From positions 372,001-436,000 of the forward strand of contig CAKTGF010000001.1 in assembly GCA_934561395.1 (NCBI GenBank): DNA of 64,000 nt, in the 5' to 3' direction. A program made the translations under genes and the position numbers. Within the stretch, counting starts at the first letter, position 1, and each line of letters begins with the position of its first letter. The notes under the pieces were generated by a model, which worked only from the letters and a program-made list of their open reading frames with translations, did no database searches and was not told where the DNA came from. Source of the stretch: an uncultured Eubacterium sp. Its GTDB lineage: Bacteria > Bacillota > Clostridia > Oscillospirales > Acutalibacteraceae. Shown here one piece after another: positions 28,029 through 36,600 of this stretch.

Positions 28029-29165
28029 TTACTGCTTTGCCTCATAATAATTGCCAAGGAATGTAAACTCCGGCAATTCGTCAGACAGGGCGCACAGCAA
28101 ATCAACCGTTGACTCGTCATATACCGAGCCCATAATGTCAACATAAAAATAGTAATCAAATTTTCCGTTGGCAACAGGCCTTGATTCAAGTTTTGTAAGG
28201 TTAAGTCCTGCCATTGAAAATCTGCCCAAAACTCTGTAAAGAGAGCCTGTTCTGTGAGGCGCCGAGAAAATCAGCGAAATTTTAGACGCATCATCGTCAA
28301 TAACAAGTTCCTTAGAAATTACTATGAATCTTGTTGTGTTATTAGTAACATTCTGTATGTCCTTTTTCAAAATTTTAAGGCCATATTTTTTAGCTGCATC
28401 CTCAGAACAAATTGCGGCAATGTTATTTTTGTCGCTTTCGCTGACAAATTTTGCCGCCGCAGCGGTATTGTTAAAGTTGATGCCTGTAAAATCAAAATTC
28501 TTTAAGAAAATATTGCATTGGCTCAAGGCCTGAGGGTGTGAATACACATTTTCAATATCCTTATAATCGGAGCTCGGCTTTGCACAAAGGCAGTGGCTGA
28601 TTTTTAAATCATAAGCGCCGATTATGTAAAAACGGTATTTCATCAGCAAATCGTAGGATTCGTGCACCGAGCCTGCGGTGGAATTTTCAACGGGAATAAT
28701 GCCAAAGCGTGCCTTTCCCTGATTTACGGCCTCAAAAACATCCTCAAACTGCTTGTGGAAAATTATCGGCGAATCAGGGAACATTGCCTTGCCTGCCTTG
28801 CCGCTGTATGCGCCATCAACACCCTGGCATGCAATGGGCATGCCGTTTGCCGTAAGGCTCTTGTTGTGAATGGCGTTTGTAATTGAACTGCGCAGTTGAG
28901 CGCCGCCGCCGATTAACTTGTGCTGGAGCGCCCTTGATGCCTCCATAATAGTGGCAAAAACGCTTTTTAGGGCTGTGCCCTGCTCTCCGCCCTTTTCTTC
29001 TACATTTTCAAGAATTTGGTTTTCTCTTTCAACATTAAGAACGGGCATATTGCGCTGTATTTTATACTGTGCAACCTGCTTTGAAAGTTCCATTCTCTGT
29101 GTTAAAAGGGGGATTAGCTGATTGTCGATTTTATCAATCTCATCCCTGATTTCAGTAAGCTCCAT
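28029..29165 (-). CDS. pheA: Bifunctional chorismate mutase / prephenate dehydratase
   Basis: P-protein that makes phenylpyruvate from chorismate. Chorismate mutase occupies about residues 1-90 (RDEIDKIDNQLIPLL, RMELSKQVAQYK). The dehydratase covers about 110-285 (GVDGAYSGKAG, PVENSTAGSVHE, NNTTRFIV). The ACT domain ends the protein (HRTGSLYRVLGRFS, the Phe-binding LTKLESRPV), indicating feedback inhibition by phenylalanine. It follows aroC by 28 bp. The fusion with the mutase is the form typical of Gram-negative bacteria and of Clostridia, not Bacillus. Confidence 0.96.
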   Translation of the reverse strand: MELTEIRDEIDKIDNQLIPLLTQRMELSKQVAQYKIQRNMPVLNVERENQILENVEEKGGEQGTALKSVFATIMEASRALQHKLIGGGAQLRSSITNAIHNKSLTANGMPIACQGVDGAYSGKAGKAMFPDSPIIFHKQFEDVFEAVNQGKARFGIIPVENSTAGSVHESYDLLMKYRFYIIGAYDLKISHCLCAKPSSDYKDIENVYSHPQALSQCNIFLKNFDFTGINFNNTAAAAKFVSESDKNNIAAICSEDAAKKYGLKILKKDIQNVTNNTTRFIVISKELVIDDDASKISLIFSAPHRTGSLYRVLGRFSMAGLNLTKLESRPVANGKFDYYFYVDIMGSVYDESTVDLLCALSDELPEFTFLGNYYEAKQ

Positions 29166-29193
29166 TTATATTATTATCCTTTATTCTCCAAAT

Positions 29194-30267
29194 TTACATC
29201 ATCAAATCCATAATACCCAAGGCAACTGCCGCCTCAATTACCGGCACCGCACGGGGTGCAATGCAGGGGTCGTGCCTGCCGTTAATAACAAGCTCCTCAT
29301 TTTCCATAGTCTGAAGGTTAACGCTTTTTTGCGGCTTTGAAATTGACGGAGTGGGCTTAATTGCAACAGAAAGTACAATCGGTGCCCCGGTGGTCATTCC
29401 GCCCAAAACGCCGCCGTTGTTGTTTGTAAGAGTGGTTACCCTGTTATCCTTAATTTCGTAAGGGTCGTTAACCTGTGCGGCGTTGGCAGATGCAAAATCA
29501 AAGCCAAGCCCAAACTGAACTCCCTTAACTGCCGGAACGCCGAACAAAATGCTTGCCAGCCTGCTCTCAACGGTGTCGAACATATTACCGCCTACACCCA
29601 CGGGAAGCCCTATAACGGCACATTCTATTGCGCCGCCCACGCTGTTTTGCTCAAGCCTGTATTTTTCAATTTCGTCACGCATTTTAAGCTCTGCATCGTT
29701 GCTGATGGTTGAAAAACTTTTAGCCGAAAGTTCCTTCAGCAGCTCCCTTGAAATATTGTTCATATCAAAGCATTCGTCAAAAACAGAGCCTATTTGTTTT
29801 AAATGTGCGCCGATATAAATGCCCTTTTGCTCCAAAAACTGCTTTGCAACGCCCCCTGCAAACACAATGGGCGCTGTGAGCCTGCCGCTGAAATGGCCTC
29901 CACCACGAATATCGTTAAAACCGTTATATTTTACATAAGCCGGATAATCGCTGTGGCTGGGGCGTGGAACAGTCATTAAATTGCTGTAATCGCCGCTGTT
30001 GGTGTTGGTGTTTTCAATTATCATGGCAAGGGGTGCGCCGGTTGTTGTGCCGTTTAAAACCCCTGACAGAATTTTGGGAATATCCTTTTCAAGCCTTGGG
30101 GTAGCAAACTTATCCTTGCCCGGTGCCCTGCGTGCCATATCCTTATATATTTTATCCATATCAAGCTTAATTCCTGCGGGCAAGCCGTCAATAACACATC
30201 CGATTGCCTCGCCGTGGCTTTCGCCAAAAACGGAAAGCTTAATATTATTACAAATCACAGATGACAT
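29194..30267 (-). CDS. aroC: Chorismate synthase
   Basis: FMN-dependent enzyme forming chorismate from EPSP. The 357 residues carry the three classical signatures: GESHGEAIGCVIDGLPAG (His near 17), GGHFSGRLTAPIVFAGG and RHDPCIAPRAVPVIEA. It overlaps the end of aroA by 20 bp, consistent with coupled translation. Confidence 0.97.
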   Translation of the reverse strand: MSSVICNNIKLSVFGESHGEAIGCVIDGLPAGIKLDMDKIYKDMARRAPGKDKFATPRLEKDIPKILSGVLNGTTTGAPLAMIIENTNTNSGDYSNLMTVPRPSHSDYPAYVKYNGFNDIRGGGHFSGRLTAPIVFAGGVAKQFLEQKGIYIGAHLKQIGSVFDECFDMNNISRELLKELSAKSFSTISNDAELKMRDEIEKYRLEQNSVGGAIECAVIGLPVGVGGNMFDTVESRLASILFGVPAVKGVQFGLGFDFASANAAQVNDPYEIKDNRVTTLTNNNGGVLGGMTTGAPIVLSVAIKPTPSISKPQKSVNLQTMENEELVINGRHDPCIAPRAVPVIEAAVALGIMDLMM

Positions 30268-31459
30268 CTGCTTTTCCTCCTAAGGAATTATAATCATCAA
30301 AAAATGTGGGGTAGGTTTTGTTAATGCTTTGAGCGTCGGTAATAATTGTTTTCCCCTGCGCTTCAAGAGCTGCAACACTGAATGCCATTGGTATTCTGTG
30401 GTCGTTAAAGCCCAAAAGCTCCGCTCCCCTTGCTCCGCCGCCGGCGATAACCATTCCGTCGGGCTTTTCTTCAACATTAACGCCCATTCTTTTAAGGTTG
30501 GTTACAACGCTTTCGATTCGGTCGGATTCCTTTAAGCGCAGCCTTTCGCCGCCCCTGATAACCGTTGTACCCTGTGCAAAAGCAGCGGCAACCGCCAGCG
30601 AGGGCACGGTGTCGGGAATATCGCTCACATCAATATCAATACCTTTAAGGCTTGATTTTTTACAGCGAATTTCATTTTCGCTAATTTCAATATCTGCGCC
30701 GAATTGCTTTAGGGCGTCAACAATTTTTTTGTCGCCCTGGGCAGAATTAAGGTCAAGCCCCTTTAATGTTATATCGCCGTTGATTGCGCCTGCCACCAGG
30801 AAAAATGCCGCCTGTGACCAATCCGACTCCACAGTGTAATCACGGGTAATATATTTTTGGTTGCCCCTTACAAAATAGCCGTAGGGCTTTTCTTCAACCG
30901 TAACGCCGAAATCGCCCATAACCTTAATTGTCATATCAACATAGGGCTTTGATTGCAGCTGGGTGGTTAAAACAATTTTACTGTCCCCATCAAGTATAGG
31001 CAGTGCCAAAAGCAGGCCTGTTATGTATTGCGAGCTTATATTGCCGGCTATTTCAAATGTGCCGGGCGTGAGCTTTCCCTCAATGGTTAAAGGTATTTTA
31101 CCGTCTGCTGCGGTGCATTTTACACCGTGCTCGGGCAAAAGCCTTAAATAATCTGTAATAGGTCTTTCAGGCAGCCTGCCCCTACCCACAAAGGTGCAGC
31201 TTTTACCGAGTGCTGCCGCAACGGGTATCATAAATCGCAGGGTGTTGCCTGATTCTATGCAGTCAACAATGCTTTCGTCCGCCTTAAGCGAAGCGATAAC
31301 CTGCTGCATTGCCTGCATGTCGTTTGATGAAATAATCGGGCTAACCTTGCCGCCCCCTGCCAAAAAAGAGCATACAAGCGCCCTGTGTGCAGCAGATTTT
31401 GACGGTGGAACGGTTATTTCGCCCCTTAGTATTGAGTTTTGTATTTTTACAATGCTCAT
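30248..31459 (-). CDS. aroA: 3-phosphoshikimate 1-carboxyvinyltransferase (EPSP synthase)
   Basis: Transfers enolpyruvate from PEP to shikimate-3-phosphate. The 403 residues contain PPSKSAAHRALV (substrate lysine), SGNTLRFM and GGERLRLKESDRI, the last with catalytic residues. It is a compact version of the 420-450 residue family. It is one base away from aroB. Confidence 0.96.
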   Translation of the reverse strand: MSIVKIQNSILRGEITVPPSKSAAHRALVCSFLAGGGKVSPIISSNDMQAMQQVIASLKADESIVDCIESGNTLRFMIPVAAALGKSCTFVGRGRLPERPITDYLRLLPEHGVKCTAADGKIPLTIEGKLTPGTFEIAGNISSQYITGLLLALPILDGDSKIVLTTQLQSKPYVDMTIKVMGDFGVTVEEKPYGYFVRGNQKYITRDYTVESDWSQAAFFLVAGAINGDITLKGLDLNSAQGDKKIVDALKQFGADIEISENEIRCKKSSLKGIDIDVSDIPDTVPSLAVAAAFAQGTTVIRGGERLRLKESDRIESVVTNLKRMGVNVEEKPDGMVIAGGGARGAELLGFNDHRIPMAFSVAALEAQGKTIITDAQSINKTYPTFFDDYNSLGGKADVICDL

Positions 31460-31460
31460 A

Positions 31461-32513
31461 TTATTTTAATCCAAAAAAGCTTGGAATATCCTCATACTTA
31501 ATTTTTTGATTGTAGCCCTCGCCGATTGAGTGAATAAGGGTAAAGTTGATAGAATCGGAGGTGCGCTTTTTGTCTGCGTTCATGGCTGCAATTATGCTTT
31601 CAAGGCTGTGCTCATCCTCAGTCCTTAATTTATATTTAAGCAGAACCTTGGCAATCCTGTCAGCTGTGCCCTTTTGGGTTACGCCGTTTTTCTCCCCTGC
31701 CTTTGATATAAGCACCATGCCTATACCCACCGCCTCACCGTGGGAAATGGTGGTAAAGCCGTGGAGCTTTTCAATTGCGTGGCCCCCGGTGTGACCAAAA
31801 TTAAGCAGCGCCCTTTCGCCGTGCTCTCTTTCGTCACGCTCAACAACCCCTGCCTTAAGCAAATCACATTCGTAAATTATATCGTCTATAATGTCGTGAG
31901 CGTCGTTATTTTCGATTTTTTCAAAAAGTGAGGCACTCTTTATACAACCCATTTTAATTGCCTCGGCAAGGCCGTCTGAAAAATAATGGGGCGGCAGAGT
32001 GTTAAGTGTGTTTGTGTCTATCAAAACCAAAATCGGCTGGTGGAATGCGCCGCACAAATTTTTGCCCTGGGGCAAATCAACAGCGGTTTTGCCGCCAACG
32101 GATGAATCCACCTGAGCCAAAAGTGAGGTGGGAATTTGCACAAATTCTATTCCCCTTAAAAATATTGCCGCAGCAAAGCCTGCCATATCACCGCAAACGC
32201 CGCCGCCCAAAGCAACAACAAGGTCTGAACGCACAAATTCGTTTTCTGCCATAAATTCAACCATTGAAATAACGGTTGCCGTGGTTTTTGAACCCTCGCC
32301 GGCTTTGAAAACATATTCGTAAACTTTGTAGCCCTCTGCCTCAAGGGACTGCTTAACGGTATTGCCATAAATGGGGTAAATGTTTGTATCGCTGATTAGG
32401 CAAATCTTTTTGGCGTTGCTGACCTTTTTTATATATTCTCCGCAGTGGGGTAAAATGCCCTTTTCAATAAGTATTTCATAGCCCTTTCCTGCGTTTACCT
32501 TAAGATTTTTCAT
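31461..32513 (-). CDS. aroB: 3-dehydroquinate synthase
   Basis: NAD+ and metal-dependent enzyme making 3-dehydroquinate from DAHP. The motifs GGGVCGDMAGFAA, PTSLLAQVDSSVGGKTAVD and LLNFGHTGGHAIE (metal His) are readable. The start ATG overlaps the tyrA stop by one base (TAATG). Confidence 0.97.
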   Translation of the reverse strand: MKNLKVNAGKGYEILIEKGILPHCGEYIKKVSNAKKICLISDTNIYPIYGNTVKQSLEAEGYKVYEYVFKAGEGSKTTATVISMVEFMAENEFVRSDLVVALGGGVCGDMAGFAAAIFLRGIEFVQIPTSLLAQVDSSVGGKTAVDLPQGKNLCGAFHQPILVLIDTNTLNTLPPHYFSDGLAEAIKMGCIKSASLFEKIENNDAHDIIDDIIYECDLLKAGVVERDEREHGERALLNFGHTGGHAIEKLHGFTTISHGEAVGIGMVLISKAGEKNGVTQKGTADRIAKVLLKYKLRTEDEHSLESIIAAMNADKKRTSDSINFTLIHSIGEGYNQKIKYEDIPSFFGLK

Positions 32514-33340
32514 TATCCGATTTCTTCCTTAATTTTGTTAGCTTGATTCATTAATTTTTTCAATTCCTCTGTATCCTCATTAATGATATTGTACTTAAAT
32601 TTCATCAGGTTGGAAACAAGATCGTCTATTTCGTCAACAAGGGGCTGCTTATTGTCAATGAACAAATCTGCCCACATATCTGCGTTAATTCGTGCCACAC
32701 GGCTTACATCACGGTATGAGCCTGCGCTGTATCCCGAGTGCATTGGTGCCAAAGGCGAAAGCACATAGGAGCATGCAAGCACATGAGCAATTTGCGATGT
32801 GAAAGCAATCATTTCATCATGGTGCTCCGGTGTTGTAACAACGGTTCTTGCAAAGCCCATACCCTCTGCCATACCCACAAGGGCGTCGCTCTTATTTTTA
32901 GGTGTGGTGTCATAAGGGGTGCAAATAAAGCTTGCGGTGTCAAACAAATTGTCAAGGCTGTTGTCATAGCCCCCAACCTCACGGCCTGCCATTGGGTGTG
33001 CGCCGATAAAATAGAAGGGTAAATCATATTGCTCAAGCTCACGGCAGATTTTTGTTTTAATACCGCAGGAATCAGTAACGATAGAGTCCTCCTTAAATTC
33101 ATCCTTGTGTTCAAGAATAAAGGGGACTATTGCCTGTGGATAAAAATTTATAATTGTTATATCCGCTTGGGGGATAAGGTCGCAAAGCTCGCCGGTTTCG
33201 TCAATAGCGCCGTCCCGCAAGGCCTTATCGGTAACGGATTTTGTTCTGTTCCAGCCCAAAACCCTGTGTTCGGTGTTTTTTTTAAGTTGCTTGGCAAGGC
33301 TGCCGCCGATTAAGCCAAGGCCGCAAATTAAAATGTTCAT
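32513..33340 (-). CDS. tyrA: Prephenate dehydrogenase
   Basis: NAD(P)-dependent enzyme converting prephenate to 4-hydroxyphenylpyruvate for tyrosine. The Rossmann motif is ICGLGLIGGSLAKQL at the N-terminus, with IGAHPMAGREVGGYDNS as the prephenate-binding/catalytic segment. The start was placed at MNILICG after GGAAAG; the longer frame adds 21 unrelated residues. There is no ACT domain at the C-terminus (275 residues). First gene of the aro operon with its own promoter. Confidence 0.95.
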   Translation of the reverse strand: MNILICGLGLIGGSLAKQLKKNTEHRVLGWNRTKSVTDKALRDGAIDETGELCDLIPQADITIINFYPQAIVPFILEHKDEFKEDSIVTDSCGIKTKICRELEQYDLPFYFIGAHPMAGREVGGYDNSLDNLFDTASFICTPYDTTPKNKSDALVGMAEGMGFARTVVTTPEHHDEMIAFTSQIAHVLACSYVLSPLAPMHSGYSAGSYRDVSRVARINADMWADLFIDNKQPLVDEIDDLVSNLMKFKYNIINEDTEELKKLMNQANKIKEEIG

Positions 33341-33374
33341 CTGTCTTTCCGTTCCTACATAAAAATACATATTA

Positions 33375-33403
33375 ATAATAATATATAAATTACTACAAGT
33401 CAA
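33375..33403 (-). promoter_or_regulatory. Promoter of the tyrA-aro operon
   Basis: Minus strand TTGACT, 17-bp spacer, TATTAT, about 35 bp before tyrA. No T-box or other leader fits in so short a distance. Confidence 0.6.
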
Positions 33404-33444
33404 ATCAAATAAGAATTTGTTACATTTATTTAATTTTTACAAAA

Positions 33445-33472
33445 AAGACGGCATGCTTTCGCATACCGTCTT
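33445..33472 (-). terminator. Terminator of the surface protein operon
   Basis: A 12-bp stem with one mismatch (AAGACGG.ATGC) and a 4-nt loop. On the minus strand it is followed by TTTTTT. Confidence 0.8.
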
Positions 33473-33487
33473 AAAAACTTTTTTGAT

Positions 33488-33640
33488 TTATCCAAAAATA
33501 TCGTACTTATCGTCGTTATCAAGTCCGTTATCCTTGTTTGAATCATTTCCTTCGGGGTCTGAGGTGTCAAGAGTGTGAACACTTTGAAAGTATTTATACT
33601 CTCTCACTTCAATCTCCGGCTGTGAATACATCTTTTTCAT
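33488..33640 (-). CDS. 50-residue acidic peptide coupled to the surface protein gene
   Basis: Unannotated small ORF found by reading the minus strand directly. The product begins MKKMYSQPEIEVREYKYF and ends in a strongly acidic tail (GLDNDDKYDIFG). It has an excellent ribosome site, AAGGAGGG, 7 nt before the ATG, and that site overlaps the stop codon of the 1573-residue surface protein; a strong terminator follows its stop. No signal peptide or membrane segment is visible. The Y.(Q/K)PEIEV opening resembles short peptides seen next to surface or secreted proteins in Clostridia, from memory only. Function unknown; a peptide precursor or a chaperone/partner of the surface protein are possibilities. 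Confidence 0.7.
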   Translation of the reverse strand: MKKMYSQPEIEVREYKYFQSVHTLDTSDPEGNDSNKDNGLDNDDKYDIFG

Positions 33641-33653
33641 TTACCGTCCCTCC

Positions 33654-36600
33654 TTAGTAAGCTACATTAGGAGAATAGGTGATTTGAATATCGCTGTCTG
33701 CATAAACAACGTGCTGCTTGCCATTTGAATCTGCATAAATCAAGTAAGGCATGTAAACCATTTGTGTTCCTGTTGCAATCTTTGTGCTTACAATTGAAAC
33801 AACATATTGGTTACCCTTTGTGTGCTGTGATGACTTAAGTCTGTAAACAGTCCTTGAATCAACATCGTTAAAGGTTAAGCCTGATCTTGTAGCATCCTTT
33901 GAGAACAATACGCCTGTTTCTACCAAGGTGTATTCATCGGGAAGGGTGTATGTGCTGATCATTGAGAATTTGTCGCTTGCGTAAACAATATTCTCAGCGC
34001 CTCTTACAGCAGGTGCATTCAATACATCTTGTGAAGAGATAAAGCCGTTCTCTAAGTCAAAGTCTAAGTCTTCCTGTGAAAGAGATGCCAAATATACATC
34101 CTCATGAGCTCTGAAGGTGTAAGTTGTGCCGTAGAATACAGTGTAATATACATTGTGGTCTAAGCCTTCACTGTTGCCGTTCAACCATAATGTACGGTCT
34201 TCTTCACTGTTAAAGCGAATCCAATACTTAGCGTCATCACGGGTAAATGTGATTTCCTCGTTGTATGACAATGTGTAATCTGTAACTTTGAAATCATCTG
34301 CAGGGTTAGCATAAGAAATTGTATATGTGGGTGCAGATGAAATTGCTGTGTAATTTGCAACAACTGTTACATCACTTGTTATAGGTGTTGAGGTTGTGAA
34401 CTCGGCACCGTTGAGTGTGTAGCCTGCTGACTTGTAGTAAGGAACTGACGGTTGCTCCGGAATAGATGAAACCTTGCCTGCCGATGCAGTAATGTAATCA
34501 ACTGCAAGAACCTTGTTTGAGTTAAGCGAGCTTACATAAGTTACCTTATAGTTACCCTCGGTTGAGGTCTTGGGAACTGTTCTGAGTGTTGTGTTACCCT
34601 TTACAACAAACTTTATGTTTGCCGATGTGGTGTAATACTTTTCAGTGTTTGTTGCTGTGTTTGATGTGTAAGCATAGTACCAATCAACAGCTTTACCTGA
34701 AATTGATGTAATGTTAACTGCTGTGCCGTAAGGATATTTTGCAGTCTTTTGGTTGCCGGTTTCATCAATAACGGTTACGGTGTATTCCTGCGGCTTAACA
34801 CCCTCAAGGGCTGTTGTAACTGCAGCGTCAACATTGTCTTGTGTGTAGTTAACGCCGTAAACGGTTGCGCCGTAAATTGTTACGGGTGAATACATATTTT
34901 CATCATCGGTCATGCTGTCAATGAATGCCTTGATGTCTGCAATACCGTCCCAAGCGTCAGGGTCGTTATACTGTGCGTCAACCTTTGCCTTTGCAGCCAA
35001 AAGTGTTGATGCGTCAGCCTTCTTTGCTGCTGTAAGTGCAGCAATTGCATTGTTAATCTTTGCGGTTTCAGCATCAATCTCGCTTTGCTTGTCGCCCTCA
35101 ACCAATGCCTTTTGGTCAGCTGAAAGGTTAAGGTAGTTAAGACCGCTGAGAAGGTCTGCAAGAGCCTGAAGGTCGTCTGTTGAATATACATAGCTGTCAA
35201 TTGCGGTTGATGCAGCCTTAATAAGGTTTGTGAAATCAGCCATTGAAACAAGTGCTGCGATAGCGTCTGTTACCTTTTTGGCAATTGCATCAATTGTTGA
35301 CTGATAATCGGTCTTAGTAAGGTCTAAGCATGCATCATCTGAATATGTGCCGTTGATGGCGTCAATAGCCTCCTGGCGTGCAGTTAAGAATGCGTTGTAG
35401 GAGTCTGTTGAATATCTTGTTTCGCCGTTGTCAACTGCTCTCTTAATCTCGGCAGCCTGAACAAGTGCGTCGTCAATTGAGGTGTTGCTTGCAGCCTCAA
35501 CAAGTGCACCCTTTGCACTCATAAGATTATCATATCTTGTCTGGCATTCTGCAAGAACATCCTCAGGTGTCATATCGGCATAAGCCATGTCGCCCTTAGC
35601 ATTTTTCAATGCCTCAAGAAATGCGTTCCATGATGTTGTTGTGTAATTATCCCTTGTGAAGGTTGCACAAGTGTTTGTAAGGTCAATAAGACCTGAAATA
35701 TCGATTACATTAAGAGTTTGAGTATAAACCGCACTGTTTGTGGTGTAGCCGTAGTAAACTCTGGCAGCAGCACCGGGATAGCTCCATCTTACAAGTGCGC
35801 TGAACTTTTTGTCAGCATAGCTGACTGATGTCATTACAGGCCTTTTTGTTGCAACTCTGCCCGGCAAATCAGCAACGGTTGATGCACTGAGCTTGATTGT
35901 GCCGTTGAGTGCTGCTACAGAACCGTTAGGGCCTGTTGCGCCTGCGGATGAACCGCTTGTGTTAAGAAGAGAATCTGTAAAATCGAACGAAGCATCGTTT
36001 ACAACATTACCTGTTAAATCTCTGCCGTAGCCGTCAAACGAGGTTTTGTTAAGAGCATAGATACCTGAGCCTGAAATTGAGCTGCTCTTACCAAGTGAAA
36101 GCTTGTAGGTAAGGCCGTCAACAGTTTGGCTCATTGAAAGCTTACCGGGGTAGGCTGATGGGTCTGACAACGAGTGGTCGTTATCGTCATAGTTACTGGT
36201 AAGCTCGCCCATATCGCCTGATACAGTACCGTCAACATTGATTGAATCGAGATAACCTGCACCGCACTTTGATTGGTTTGTGTTATCCTCATAAAAGGTA
36301 ATTGTTGAATTGTTTAAAGAAACTGTGTTAACAGCGTGTGTTGTTTTGAAAATTGTTGTAGTTGCAGGATAATTGTAGCCGACTCTGTAATACTTACCGC
36401 TGTCAGAACCTAAGGTTATAGATAAATCTCCCATAGCAGTATTTATAACTTGACCGTCGTTCATATTTGTGAATGATGGTCTGAGTGCTACGATAGCGTC
36501 AACGATATCCTGTGTTAATTTAACATATTCATCAATCTTTGCCTGAACAATGCCCGACCTGAATGATGAGGTATCCGATGTGTCGGAAATAACCTTTGTG

